Shown: piece after piece, positions 40,818-49,942 of the stretch
Numbering within the stretch: the stretch's first letter is position 1
How the letters are laid out: each line of letters starts with the position of its first letter
Assembly (NCBI RefSeq): GCF_023218175.1
Contig: NZ_JALPTH010000015.1
Location: 123,417 to 187,416, forward strand
DNA from: Streptomyces lichenis
Lineage (GTDB): Bacteria; Actinomycetota; Actinomycetes; Streptomycetales; Streptomycetaceae
Direction: 5' to 3'
DNA: 64,000 nucleotides
The notes under the pieces: generated by a model
Database searches by the model: none
The model's input: the letters and a program-made list of their open reading frames with translations, nothing else
What the model was told of the DNA's origin: nothing
Program-made: the position numbers and the translations under genes

Positions 40818-43800
40818 TCATCGCTGCCTCCGTAGGGAGACGAGGTCGGCCAGCTCGCGGTCGGTCAGCTCGGTGAGCGCGGCCTCTCCGGAGCCCAGCA
40901 CCGCGTCGGCCAGCGCCCGCTTGGCGCGCAGCATCTCGGCGATGCGGTCCTCGACGGTGCCCTCGGCGATCAGCCGGTGGACCTGGACGGGCTGGGTCTG
41001 GCCGATGCGGTACGCGCGGTCGGTTGCCTGCTCCTCGACGGCCGGGTTCCACCAGCGGTCGAAGTGGACGACATGGCCGGCCCGGGTCAGGTTGAGCCCG
41101 GTGCCCGCGGCCTTCAGGGAGAGCACGAACACCGGGACCTCGCCGTCCTGGAAGCGGTCCACCATGCGCTCCCGCTCGGCGACGGGTGTGCCGCCGTGCA
41201 GCAGTTGGGAGGGCACCGCGCGGGCGGTCAGATGGGCGGTGATGAGCCGGGCCATCGCCACGTACTGGGTGAAGACCAGCACGGAGCCCTGCTCGGCCAG
41301 GATGGTGTCCAGCAGCTCGTCCAGCAGGGCGAGCTTGCCGGAGCGGCCGGCCAGCCGGGCCCGCTCCTCCTTGAGGTACTGCGCGGGGTGGTTGCAGATC
41401 TGCTTGAGCGAGGTCAGCAGCGACATGACCAGCCCGCGCCGGGCGATGCCCTCGGCTCCCTCGATGCGGGCCATGGTCTCGCGTACCACCGCCTCGTAGA
41501 GCGAGGCCTGCTCGCGGGTGAGGGCGACGGGGTGGTCGGACTCGGTCTTGGGCGGCAGCTCCGGCACGATGCCCGGGTCGGACTTGCGGCGGCGCAGCAG
41601 GAACGGGCGGACCAGCCGGGACAGCCGCTCCACCGCCTCCTCGTTCAGCAGGGTCTCGCTGTTCTCCACGGCCCGGGCGTGCCGGGAGCGGAACGCCTTG
41701 AGCGGACCCAGCAGCCCGGGGGTGGTCCAGTCGAGCAGCGCCCACAGCTCGGAGAGGTTGTTCTCCACCGGAGTGCCGGTGAGGGCGACCCTGGCCGGGG
41801 CGGGGATGGTGCGCAGCGCCCTGGCGGTGGCGGAGAACGGGTTCTTCACATGCTGGGCCTCGTCGGCCACCACCAGGCCCCAGTCCACGGCGGCCAGGGT
41901 CTCGGCACTGGAGCGCATGGTGCCGTAGGTGGTGAGGACGAACCCGCCGTCCGCCTCCACCCCGTCCAGGGTGCGCCCAGCGCCGTGGAAGCGGCGCGCC
42001 GCCGTACCGGGGGCGAACCGGGCGATCTCCCGCTGCCAGTTGCCCAGCAGTGAGGCGGGGCAGACCACCAGGGTCGGCTCGGGGCGGGCCCGGCGCAGAT
42101 GGAGGGCGATCAGGGTGACCGTCTTGCCGAGTCCCATGTCGTCGGCGAGGCAGCCGCCGAGCCCCAGCGAGGTCATCAGCTCCAGCCAGTCCAGGCCGCG
42201 CGCCTGGTAGTCGCGGAGGACGGCGGCGAGACCGGGTGGCGGGGGGCCGGGGGCGGCGGGGGGCGCGGCGAGCCGGTCGCGCAGCCGGGCCAGCGCTCCG
42301 GTGGGCACCGCCTCCACCGTCTCACCGTCCACCTCGGCGGTGCCGGTGAGCGCCACGGCCAGCGCGTCCACCGGCTCCAGCAGCCCCAGCTCACGCTTGC
42401 GGGCCTTGCGGACCAGGCCGGGGTCGACCACCACCCACTGGTCGCGCAGCCGCACGATCGGGCGGTGCGCCTCGGCCAGGGCGTCCATCTCCCGCTCGGT
42501 GAGCGGATCGCCGTCCAGGGCGACCTGCCAGTTGAAGCGGAGCAGTTCGGCGCTGTCGAAGAAGGCGGTGCCGTCGGTGGCGGACCCGGGCGCGGGGCGG
42601 ACGACCGCGGTCGCGGTGAGCGAGCGGGCCAGCTCCCTGGGCCAGTGCACGGCCACCCCGGCGTCGGCGAGGCGCGCGGCGGCCGGGCCCAGCAGCTCGT
42701 ACAGCTCGTCCTCGCTGAGGGCGACGGCGTCGGGCATCGCCCGGCTCAGCAGTGCGGCGAGCGGTGGCCAGATCCGGGCGGCGCGGCGCAGCGCGAGCAC
42801 CGCGTCGATCCGGGCGCGCGGCCCGAACTGCTCGGTGGCGCTCCCCGCCCACAGCTCGCCCGCGTCGGTGACCAGGGTGGGGTCGGCCAGGCTGTGGACC
42901 TGGAGCAGCGCGGTGGCGGCCGTCCGCCGGCCGCCCGGCCCACCGTCGTGGCTGTCGTCGGGGCTGCCGCCGGCCATGTCCCCGGTGGCGTCGGCGCTCT
43001 GCGCGGTATCGGGGTGGTCGTCCGCTCCCCCGGCGGTGTCGAAGAGTTCAAAGCCGGTCAGGTCGATACGGAGCGAGATCCGCACCCCCGCGTCCATGCC
43101 GGCCGCCGCCTCCGCCGCCCAGGCGCGGGCCCGGGGCAGGTGCTGGGGTGCCTGCGCCGCGAAGGGCGCCCCGGCGGCGTGGGCCGCGGCGGGGGTGCGC
43201 GGCAGGGTGTCGGCGACCGCGTCCAGGAAGCTCCGGAGCAGGGCCTCGGGCTCCGGCAGATGGAGTGGCCGCCGCCCGGCGACGGGCACCGCGTGGGCCT
43301 CGTAGGGCATGGCGGCCGCGATGGCCCGCAGATGCGCGATGTCGTCGGCGTCCAGCGGACCGGCCCGCCAGGCGTCGAGGTCCCCCTCGGCCAGACCCGG
43401 CAGCAGCCGGCCGCGGGCGGCGAGGTGCAGGGCGTGCAGGGCGGCCGCCCCCCAGCAGGCCGCGGCGGGGTGGGCGGTGGGATCGTGCCGGGCCGCGACC
43501 AGCAGCGGAAGTGCCTCGGCCACGGTGAGCAGGGTCGCCGGGACGGCCCGGCCCCGTACCTCGCCCTCTTCCCGGTGGGCCACGGTGATGGTGTCGCAGG
43601 CGACCGGATCCGGCGGAGGGGCGGAGTGGTGGCCCGGACCTGCGGCGGGAGGCGGCGGGGCGTCCGCAGGGCGGGCAGTGGGGCCGTCGGGCGGCGACCA
43701 GAAGGCGACCCGGCCCTCCCTGGGCAGGGCGGCCGGCAGGAAGACGGCGGCGCGGGAGAGCGGGGGCACGGACGGGCCCGCCCGGTCCCCGGCCGCCTCG

Positions 43801-43832
43801 GCGAGCGCCGTGTCACCGCCACCCGGCACCAT
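40818..43832 (-). CDS. SNF2-family DEAD/DEAH-like helicase (HepA/RapA-type)
   Basis: 1004 residues. The N-terminal half is the bacterial SNF2 associated region. The ATPase has motif I DDMGLGKTVT (about 564), Ia VVCPASLLGNWQREIA, II VVADEAQHVKN (about 655), III ALTGTPVENNLSELW, V LSLKAAGTGLNLT and VI DRAYRIGQTQPVQVHRLI. Such proteins translocate on duplex DNA and remodel protein-DNA or transcription complexes. GGAGGGAGG lies 5 nt before the ATG. A near-consensus damage promoter lies upstream, linking it to repair. Confidence 0.95.
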   Translation of the reverse strand: MVPGGGDTALAEAAGDRAGPSVPPLSRAAVFLPAALPREGRVAFWSPPDGPTARPADAPPPPAAGPGHHSAPPPDPVACDTITVAHREEGEVRGRAVPATLLTVAEALPLLVAARHDPTAHPAAACWGAAALHALHLAARGRLLPGLAEGDLDAWRAGPLDADDIAHLRAIAAAMPYEAHAVPVAGRRPLHLPEPEALLRSFLDAVADTLPRTPAAAHAAGAPFAAQAPQHLPRARAWAAEAAAGMDAGVRISLRIDLTGFELFDTAGGADDHPDTAQSADATGDMAGGSPDDSHDGGPGGRRTAATALLQVHSLADPTLVTDAGELWAGSATEQFGPRARIDAVLALRRAARIWPPLAALLSRAMPDAVALSEDELYELLGPAAARLADAGVAVHWPRELARSLTATAVVRPAPGSATDGTAFFDSAELLRFNWQVALDGDPLTEREMDALAEAHRPIVRLRDQWVVVDPGLVRKARKRELGLLEPVDALAVALTGTAEVDGETVEAVPTGALARLRDRLAAPPAAPGPPPPGLAAVLRDYQARGLDWLELMTSLGLGGCLADDMGLGKTVTLIALHLRRARPEPTLVVCPASLLGNWQREIARFAPGTAARRFHGAGRTLDGVEADGGFVLTTYGTMRSSAETLAAVDWGLVVADEAQHVKNPFSATARALRTIPAPARVALTGTPVENNLSELWALLDWTTPGLLGPLKAFRSRHARAVENSETLLNEEAVERLSRLVRPFLLRRRKSDPGIVPELPPKTESDHPVALTREQASLYEAVVRETMARIEGAEGIARRGLVMSLLTSLKQICNHPAQYLKEERARLAGRSGKLALLDELLDTILAEQGSVLVFTQYVAMARLITAHLTARAVPSQLLHGGTPVAERERMVDRFQDGEVPVFVLSLKAAGTGLNLTRAGHVVHFDRWWNPAVEEQATDRAYRIGQTQPVQVHRLIAEGTVEDRIAEMLRAKRALADAVLGSGEAALTELTDRELADLVSLRRQR

Positions 43833-43877
43833 GTCCGTCCGCCTCCCTCCGTACCGTCGATCCTTCGTCGGTCTCCG

Positions 43878-43900
43878 ACCTTACGGCGAGGGTCTGACAA
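43878..43900 (-). promoter_or_regulatory. Near-consensus PafBC-type promoter of the SNF2 helicase
   Basis: Minus strand TTGTCAGAC, 8 nt (CCTCGCCG), TAAGGT. The first seven bases and spacing match TTGTCRGTG-N8-TANNNT; the last two of the upstream box differ. Initiation near 43871 gives a 39-nt leader with a strong Shine-Dalgarno. Confidence 0.6.
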
Positions 43901-43943
43901 TCGCCCTCGTCACCGGATCGGGCGGAGGAAACCGCTGGCCAGC

Positions 43944-43955
43944 GGGGGGGGGGGG
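43944..43955. repeat. G12 homopolymer
   Basis: Run of 12 G just past the DoxX stop codon; a possible site of sequencing or replication slippage. Confidence 0.8.
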
Positions 43956-43972
43956 AGCAGACGGACTCAGGA

Positions 43973-44419
43973 TCAGGCGGGCCGGTGGCGGAGCAGGGCG
44001 AGCAGTTCCGCGGTGCGGTGGCGGCGGGCCCAGGCGACCACCGCGAACAGCACCGCGAGGATCACCGGAGTGAGGGCGTTGCGGCCGTCGAAGACGATGA
44101 GCTGGGTGGCGAAGGCGCCTGCCATCAGGCCGATCAGCGCCAGCGCGGCCGCACCGGACAGCAGCGGCACGACCAGTCCGATCGCCCCCGCCAGCTCCAG
44201 CGCGCCCACGAAGTACATGAACCAGTCGCCGAGGCCGATCTGGTCGAAGGCGGCGGTGGCGGAAGAGTGGCCGACGAGTTTGGGCCCGGCGCTCGGGACC
44301 GCCATGAACAGGGCGAGCAGGATCTGGAGGACCCATACGGAGAGATCGGCACGCCGGGAGAGCCCGGTGGTGGTGGCGGGGTGGGCAGTGGTGGGGCTGG
44401 CGGGGTGGGTGCGGGACAT
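43973..44419 (-). CDS. DoxX-family membrane protein
   Basis: 148 residues with four membrane segments: VLQILLALFMAVPSAGPKLVG, DWFMYFVGALELAGAIGLVVPL, AALALIGLMAGAF and TPVILAVLFAVVAWARRH. The K-L-x-G element after helix 1 and the A-L-E-x-x-G element in helix 2 are DoxX signatures. DoxX-like proteins are linked to thiol/oxidative-stress membrane complexes; the exact role here is unknown. GAGGAGG precedes the ATG. Confidence 0.88.
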   Translation of the reverse strand: MSRTHPASPTTAHPATTTGLSRRADLSVWVLQILLALFMAVPSAGPKLVGHSSATAAFDQIGLGDWFMYFVGALELAGAIGLVVPLLSGAAALALIGLMAGAFATQLIVFDGRNALTPVILAVLFAVVAWARRHRTAELLALLRHRPA

Positions 44420-44586
44420 GGCGGCGGCCTCCTCGGGCGGCGGGTGCTCGCGACACCCAGGGCGATGGGTGCTGTGCGCGGTGTACGGGAGGGTTGACCG
44501 GCCCGGTGCACGGAACTCATCGCCCGGCGAACAGGGTCTTCGGACAGGCCGGGAGGGGTACCCGGGCCGTCTGGGAGAAGATGACC

Positions 44587-44868
44587 ATGAGACGTACCGG
44601 CAGTGAACCGAGCACCGCGCGCAGTCCGCTGCGTTTCCGGTTGGTGCTGAGCGGCTGGGGTCTGCTGTGGGCGGTCGGCGGCACGGTGGCCTTCGTCCTG
44701 CTCGGGCAGACCGGGTGGGCGGTGGCCTGCGGCGTGCTGGCCCTGCTCGCCCTGGTGGACATGGCCGTGGTGGTGGCGCGTATGCGCCAGGGCGCCCAAT
44801 TCCAGCCCGGCCGGGACATCCCGCCGTACGAGCCGCCGGAGCGGCCCCGTCGCCCCGGCGGTCGCTGA
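44587..44868 (+). CDS. DUF6343-type small membrane protein
   Basis: 93 residues with two membrane segments (about 15-33 and 39-58) and the conserved tail RMRQGAQFQPGRDIPPYEP. It matches a small actinobacterial family of unknown function. GGGAGAAG is 6-10 nt upstream of ATG 44587; an ATG two codons earlier (44581) is an alternative start. It is divergent from doxX. Confidence 0.75.
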   Translation: MRRTGSEPSTARSPLRFRLVLSGWGLLWAVGGTVAFVLLGQTGWAVACGVLALLALVDMAVVVARMRQGAQFQPGRDIPPYEPPERPRRPGGR

Positions 44869-44941
44869 GCCCGGTCCCGTACGGGAATTACCGGGCTCGA
44901 CTCGGCGTTTGCCAGCCGTCAGCGAGCGGAAGGACCTGAGC

Positions 44942-45340
44942 GTGCCCGAGACCGACCCGGAGACCCATGTCATCGACTTCCGCGCGGCCGAGCAGCTGCT
45001 GGCCGCCCGGGACCCGCGCGGTGCCGTCAAGCTGCTCGACTCGGTGATCGCGGCGCATCCCGAGAACACCGCCGCCCGGCTGCTGCGGGCCCGCGCGTTC
45101 TTCGCCGCCGCCCAGTTGCGCCCGGCCGAGCTGGAGTTCGAGCTGGTGCTGGAGCGCGAGCCGGACAACGCGTACGCCCACTTCGCGCTCGCCCGCACCT
45201 TCGAGCGCTCCGGCCGCTCCGAGCAGGCCGTACGCCACTTCCGGCTGGCGGCGGCGCTGGATCCCAAGCCCGAGTACCTGCGGGCCGCGCGGTTCCCCGG
45301 GCCGCCGCCTGTCGAGGGCGGCGCCGGGGCGGGCGGCTGA
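44942..45340 (+). CDS. Tetratricopeptide-repeat protein
   Basis: 132 residues. Residues about 12-105 form three TPR-like helix pairs (AAEQLLAARDPRGAVKLLDSVI, AARLLRARAFFAAAQLRPAELEFELVL, AYAHFALARTFERSGRSEQAVRHFRLA), a protein-interaction scaffold. GTG start with AAGGA 8 nt upstream. It is convergent with coaE, 30 nt away. Partner unknown. Confidence 0.85.
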   Translation: MPETDPETHVIDFRAAEQLLAARDPRGAVKLLDSVIAAHPENTAARLLRARAFFAAAQLRPAELEFELVLEREPDNAYAHFALARTFERSGRSEQAVRHFRLAAALDPKPEYLRAARFPGPPPVEGGAGAGG

Positions 45341-45370
45341 CCGGCGCCGACGCGGCCCGAGCCGACCGGC

Positions 45371-45973
45371 TCAGCCGGCGGCGGCGCGCTCGGCGAGCTC
45401 CGTCCAGACCTTGCGGACCTGGGGCTCCAGCGCCTCTCGCGGGCCGTCGTTGTCGATGACGATGTCGGCCACCGCGAGGCGCTGCCCGCGGTCGGCCTGG
45501 GCGGCCATCCGGGCGCGGGCGTCCTCCTCGGTCATCCCACGCAGCCGTACCAGCCGGTCGAGCTGGGTCTCCGGCCGGGCGTCGACCACGATGACCAGGT
45601 CGTAGAGCGGGGCGAGCCCGTTCTCGGCCAGCAGTGGCACATCGTTGACGACGACCGCGCCGGGGCCCGCCGCGGCCTCCAGTTCGGCGGTCCGGTCGCG
45701 TACCAGCGGGTGCACGATGGCGTTGAGCGCGGCCAGCCGGTCGGCGTCGGCGAACACGACGGCGCCGAGCCTGGGCCGGTCGAGCGCGCCCTCTTCGGTG
45801 AGCACCTCCGGCCCGAACTCGGCCACGACGGCGGCCAGTCCGGGGGTGCCGGGCTCCACGACCTCCCGGGCGATCAGGTCGGCGTCCACCAGGACCGCTC
45901 CGTACGAGACGAGCAGCCGTGACACCTCGCTCTTGCCGGCGCCGATACCGCCGGTCAGTCCCACCTTCAGCAT
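45371..45973 (-). CDS. coaE: Dephospho-CoA kinase
   Basis: 200 residues. It phosphorylates the 3'-hydroxyl of dephospho-CoA, the last step of coenzyme A synthesis. Walker A GGIGAGKS (about 8-15), then VDADLIAREVVEPGTPG (CoA-binding Asp), VVNDVPLLAENGL and RGMTEEDARARMAAQ (lid). ATG 45973 begins directly with MLKVGLTGGIGAGKS. It lies 61 nt downstream of the PAC2 gene, same strand. Confidence 0.97.
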   Translation of the reverse strand: MLKVGLTGGIGAGKSEVSRLLVSYGAVLVDADLIAREVVEPGTPGLAAVVAEFGPEVLTEEGALDRPRLGAVVFADADRLAALNAIVHPLVRDRTAELEAAAGPGAVVVNDVPLLAENGLAPLYDLVIVVDARPETQLDRLVRLRGMTEEDARARMAAQADRGQRLAVADIVIDNDGPREALEPQVRKVWTELAERAAAG

Positions 45974-46034
45974 GGCCGGAAGCCTAGTCCGGTCCCCGGG
46001 CAGCCGCTGAACCGGCCCCGGCCCGGGAAGGCTT

Positions 46035-46973
46035 TCAGAGGTCGCCCTCGCGCTCGGCGAGGAACCGCTCGAACTCGCGGCCCAGTTCGTCCGCGGAGGG
46101 CAGGTCCACCGGCTCGGCGACCAGGTTGCCCCGGGACTCGGCGCCGGCGACCGCGTCGTACTGGTGCTCCAGTCCGCGGACCAGCGCGACCAGTTCCTCG
46201 TCGCCCTCGCCGATCTGGCGCTCGATCTCGGTCTGGGTGCGCTGGGCCTCGGTGCGCAGGGTGTGGGCCACCCCGGGCAGCACCAGTCCGGTGGCGGCGG
46301 TGACGGCCTCGATGGCGGTGAGGGCGGCGTCCGGGTAGGAGGAGCGGGCCACATAGTGCGGTACGTGCGCGGCGACCCCGAGGACGTCGTGCCCGGCCTC
46401 CATCAGCCGGTACTCCACCAGCGCCTCGGCGCTGCCCGGGACCTGCGCCTCGTCGAAGGGGCTGCGGTGGCCGGGGACGAGGTCGACGCGGTTGCCGTGC
46501 GGGGTCAGCCCGACCGGGCGGGTGTGCGGGACGCCCATCGGGATGCCGTGGAAGTTGACCGAGAGGCGCACCCCGAGCCGCTCCACGACCTGCCGTACGG
46601 CGACGGCGAACCGCTCCCACTCCACGTCCGGCTCGGGGCCGGACAGCAGCAGGAAGGGCGCCCCGGTGGCGTCCTGCACCAGCCGGAGCTCGATCGCGGG
46701 TGTCTCGTACGCCGTCCAGCGGTCGCGGCGGAAGGTGAGCAGCGGGCGGCGCGCCCGGTAGTCCACGAGCCGGTCGTGGTCGAAGCGGGCCACCACCTGG
46801 TGGGGCAGCGCGTCCAGCAGGGTGTCGACGATCTGCTCGCCGGTCTCCCCCGCGTCGATGTAACCGTCGAAGTGGTAGAGCATGACCAGACCTGCCGACT
46901 CCTGGGCCAGCGCCATGTCGACGGCGGCCAGCCCCTTCGGCTCCCATGCGTACAAGTCCTGCGGATCCAGCAC
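46035..46973 (-). CDS. PAC2-family protein (proteasome-assembly-chaperone fold)
   Basis: 312 residues: LAQESAGLVMLYHFDGYIDAGETGEQIVDTLLD, RPLLTFRRDRWTAYETPAIELRLVQDATG, LLSGPEPDVEWERFA and SVNFHGIPMGVPHTRPVGLTPHGN. Actinobacterial PAC2 proteins share the fold of eukaryotic proteasome-assembly chaperones and are suspected to assist the 20S proteasome or related complexes; this is unproven. GTG 46973 is chosen because AGGAGGAG lies 9 nt upstream; GTG 46982 would overlap that site. Confidence 0.88.
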   Translation of the reverse strand: MLDPQDLYAWEPKGLAAVDMALAQESAGLVMLYHFDGYIDAGETGEQIVDTLLDALPHQVVARFDHDRLVDYRARRPLLTFRRDRWTAYETPAIELRLVQDATGAPFLLLSGPEPDVEWERFAVAVRQVVERLGVRLSVNFHGIPMGVPHTRPVGLTPHGNRVDLVPGHRSPFDEAQVPGSAEALVEYRLMEAGHDVLGVAAHVPHYVARSSYPDAALTAIEAVTAATGLVLPGVAHTLRTEAQRTQTEIERQIGEGDEELVALVRGLEHQYDAVAGAESRGNLVAEPVDLPSADELGREFERFLAEREGDL

Positions 46974-47096
46974 GATGACCACTCCTCCTCGTGTCGTCAG
47001 AGACAACACCGCCCCGCCGCGCGGGCATTCCCGAACCAGCCGTCCTCATACCGCCGGAGTGATCGCCGGTCCGTGGTGCGCCGGGCCCGTAACGGG

Positions 47097-47133
47097 CCGA
47101 GGCCCGCTCCCCCTGTCGGGGAGCGGGCCTCGG
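47097..47133 (-). terminator. rpsA terminator
   Basis: CCGAGGCCCGCTCCCC / GGGGAGCGGGCCTCGG, a perfect 16-bp stem with a 5-nt loop, 29 nt past the rpsA stop. It is the strongest hairpin in the window. Confidence 0.9.
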
Positions 47134-47162
47134 TCGCGGTCGACCGCGGGTCGGTCAGAGCG

Positions 47163-48665
47163 TCAGCTCTGGCCGCCGGCCAGCTTCTCGCGGAGCGCGG
47201 CGAGCGCCTCGTCCGACGCCAGGGCGCCGGAGTTGTCGTCCGACTCCGAGGAGTACGAACCGCCACCGCCACCGGAGGGCGCGGCGGCCGGAGCGGCGCT
47301 GCCACCCTCGGCAGCGGCGGCCTCGTCGGCCTCGCGGCTCTTGATGACCTGGGCCTGGTGCTGCTCGAAGCGCTGCTGCGCCTCGGCGTACTGGGTCTCC
47401 CAGGCCTCGCGCTGGGTCTCGTAGCCCTCGAGCCAGTCGTTGGTCTCGGGGTCGAAGCCCTCGGGGTAGATGTAGTTGCCCTGGTCGTCGTAGGACGCGG
47501 CCATGCCGTACAGGGTCGGGTCGAACTCGACCGAGGCCGGGTCGGCACCGAAGGACTCGTTCGCCTGCTTGAGGGAGAGCGAGATCCGGCGGCGCTCCAG
47601 GTCGATGTCGATGACCTTGACGAAGATCTCGTCGTTGACCTGGACGACCTGCTCCGGAATCTCCACGTGGCGCTCGGCCAGCTCGGAGATGTGGACCAGG
47701 CCCTCGATGCCCTCGTCCACGCGGACGAACGCACCGAACGGAACCAGCTTGGTGACCTTACCCGGGACGACCTGACCGATCTGGTGGGTCCGGGCGAACT
47801 GCTGCCACGGGTCCTCCTGGGTCGCCTTCAGCGACAGGGAGACACGCTCGCGGTCCATGTCCACGTCGAGAACCTCGACGGTGACCTCCTGGCCGACCTC
47901 GACGACCTCGGACGGGTGGTCGATGTGCTTCCAGGACAGCTCGGAGACGTGCACCAGGCCGTCGACGCCGCCCAGGTCCACGAACGCACCGAAGTTGACG
48001 ATCGAGGAGACGACGCCGGAGCGGACCTGGCCCTTCTGCAGGGTGGTGAGGAACGTCTGGCGGACCTCGGACTGGGTCTGCTCCAGCCAGGCACGGCGGG
48101 ACAGGACCACGTTGTTGCGGTTCTTGTCCAGCTCGATGATCTTCGCCTCGAGCTCCTTGCCGACGTACGGCTGGAGGTCGCGAACGCGGCGCATCTCGAC
48201 CAGGGAGGCCGGGAGGAAGCCGCGGAGGCCGATGTCGAGGATGAGACCACCCTTGACGACCTCGATGACGGTACCGGTGACGATGCCGTCCTCTTCCTTG
48301 ATCTTCTCGATGGTGCCCCAGGCGCGCTCGTACTGGGCGCGCTTCTTCGAGAGGATCAGGCGGCCTTCCTTGTCCTCCTTCTGGAGGACCAGGGCCTCGA
48401 TCTCGTCGCCGACCTTGACGACCTCGTTCGGGTCGACGTCGTGCTTGATCGAGAGCTCGCGGCTCGGGATGACACCTTCGGTCTTGTAACCGATGTCGAG
48501 CAGGACCTCGTCCCGGTCGACCTTCACGATGACGCCGTCGACGATGTCGCCGTCGTTGAAGTACTTGATCGTCTCGTCGATCGCGGCGAGGAAGGCTTCC
48601 TCGTTACCGATGTCGTTGACCGCAACCTGCGGGGTGGTGGCGGTGGTCTCGGTGCTGCTCGTCAT
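47163..48665 (-). CDS. rpsA: 30S ribosomal protein S1
   Basis: 500 residues with four S1 RNA-binding domains (starting near residues 33, 118, 203 and 290: GDIVDGVIVKVDRDEVLLDIG, DGIVTGTVIEVVKGGLILDIG, GQVRSGVVSSIVNFGAFVDLGG, GQVVPGKVTKLVPFGAFVRV). S1 binds mRNA and helps place it on the 30S subunit. The C-terminal 110 residues are acidic and Gly/Ser-rich, ending LASDEALAALREKLAGGQS. ATG 48665 starts the conserved N-terminus; GGAG lies 13 nt upstream. A strong vegetative promoter lies about 200 nt upstream. Confidence 0.98.
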   Translation of the reverse strand: MTSSTETTATTPQVAVNDIGNEEAFLAAIDETIKYFNDGDIVDGVIVKVDRDEVLLDIGYKTEGVIPSRELSIKHDVDPNEVVKVGDEIEALVLQKEDKEGRLILSKKRAQYERAWGTIEKIKEEDGIVTGTVIEVVKGGLILDIGLRGFLPASLVEMRRVRDLQPYVGKELEAKIIELDKNRNNVVLSRRAWLEQTQSEVRQTFLTTLQKGQVRSGVVSSIVNFGAFVDLGGVDGLVHVSELSWKHIDHPSEVVEVGQEVTVEVLDVDMDRERVSLSLKATQEDPWQQFARTHQIGQVVPGKVTKLVPFGAFVRVDEGIEGLVHISELAERHVEIPEQVVQVNDEIFVKVIDIDLERRRISLSLKQANESFGADPASVEFDPTLYGMAASYDDQGNYIYPEGFDPETNDWLEGYETQREAWETQYAEAQQRFEQHQAQVIKSREADEAAAAEGGSAAPAAAPSGGGGGSYSSESDDNSGALASDEALAALREKLAGGQS

Positions 48666-48862
48666 GTGGGAAAGGGCTCCGGTACGGACATTGAAGTCGT
48701 AGGTACTGCTACGCCGAGAGCCCGTATCGCGCCTGTAGAAGCCGGACAGCCTGGGAAGCGCCCGCCCCGAACAGGGTGGCGCCTCGACAACCGAGGGGAC
48801 ATACAACAGATGCGAGCGCGGCCTGCTCCGTCTGAGGCGCGCAGGCCCGCAGCGCAACCTTT

Positions 48863-48891
48863 AGCATACGGGGGCGACCGGACAGGGTCAA
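48863..48891 (-). promoter_or_regulatory. rpsA promoter
   Basis: Minus strand TTGACC, 17 nt, TATGCT: a near-ideal vegetative promoter. Initiation near 48856 gives a leader of about 190 nt. The leader (48666-48862) has no gene; S1 genes are often autoregulated, so it may fold, but no clear structure was singled out. Confidence 0.75.
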
Positions 48892-49096
48892 TGCGCGAAG
48901 GCGCACACCCGGGGCAGAAAGGCGCATAACCGGCACTTTTGCCGCCCGCCGGTTCCACCGCCGCCCGATCGGCCCCGTTATTCGGCCCCGTTTCCGGTCC
49001 TACGCTGGCCGTACACCGTACCGATGATCGTACGGACGACCGCGGTACGGCGCGCGCCCCATGACTCCACGACTGACTCCACGACGGACGGACGGC

Positions 49097-49942
49097 ATGC
49101 TCGAACGAGACCGGATCGAAGAGGACGGGACGACGCTGGAAGGGTACGAGCCGCAGGCCACCCGGCGCCAGGCCGCGGACGGGGAGAGCAGCCGGGCCAA
49201 CCGCGGCTGGTGGGACCGGAACGCGGACGAGTACCAGAGCGAGCACGGCTCCTTCCTCGGCGACGACCGGTTCGTCTGGGGCCCGGAGGGACTGGACGAG
49301 GCGGAGGCCGGGCTGCTCGGCGAGGTCGCCGGGCGGGACGTGCTGGAGATCGGCGCCGGCGCCGCCCAGTGCTCCCGCTGGCTGGCCGCGCGCGGCGCCC
49401 GCCCGGTCGCCCTCGACCTCTCGCACCGCCAGCTCCAGCACGCGCTGCGCATCGACGGCGGCCCGGGCAAGGGGGTGCCCCTGGTGGAGGCGGACGCCGC
49501 GGCGCTGCCGTTCCGGGACGGCTCCTTCGACCTGGCGTGCTCGGCGTACGGGGCGATGCCCTTCGTCGCCGACCCGGTGCGGGTCTTCCGGGAGGTGCGC
49601 CGGGTGCTGCGGCCCGGCGGGCGGTGGGTGTTCTCGGTGACCCACCCGTTCCGCTGGGCGTTTCCCGACGAGCCCGGGCCCGAGGGGCTGTCGGTGGCCG
49701 CCTCCTACTTCGACCGCACCCCTTATGTGGAGCAGGACGAGGAGGGCCGGGCGGTCTACGTCGAGCACCACCGCACCATGGGCGACCGGGTGCGCGATGT
49801 GGTGGCCGGCGGCTTCCGGCTGGTGGACCTGGTGGAGCCGGAGTGGCCCGCCTGGAACAGCCAGGAGTGGGGCGCCTGGTCCCCGCTGCGGGGGAACCTG
49901 ATCCCCGGCACGGCGATCTACGTCTGCGAGCGGGCGGGCTGA
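49097..49942 (+). CDS. Class I SAM-dependent methyltransferase
   Basis: 281 residues. Motif I VLEIGAGAAQCSRWL, acidic loop VALDLSH, motif II EADAAALPFRDGSFDLACSAYGAMPFVADP and motif III VLRPGGRWVFSVTHPF define the SAM-binding Rossmann domain of the Methyltransf_11 type; substrate unknown. The start could be ATG 49061 or 49097; the second fits the conserved N-terminus better. The stop overlaps the hrpB ATG by 1 nt (TGATG), so the two are coupled. Confidence 0.88.
   Translation: MLERDRIEEDGTTLEGYEPQATRRQAADGESSRANRGWWDRNADEYQSEHGSFLGDDRFVWGPEGLDEAEAGLLGEVAGRDVLEIGAGAAQCSRWLAARGARPVALDLSHRQLQHALRIDGGPGKGVPLVEADAAALPFRDGSFDLACSAYGAMPFVADPVRVFREVRRVLRPGGRWVFSVTHPFRWAFPDEPGPEGLSVAASYFDRTPYVEQDEEGRAVYVEHHRTMGDRVRDVVAGGFRLVDLVEPEWPAWNSQEWGAWSPLRGNLIPGTAIYVCERAG

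Noticed and set aside
48709..48936. 75-codon frame upstream of rpsA
   Set aside because: It covers the rpsA promoter and leader, lacks a Shine-Dalgarno and shows no family similarity.
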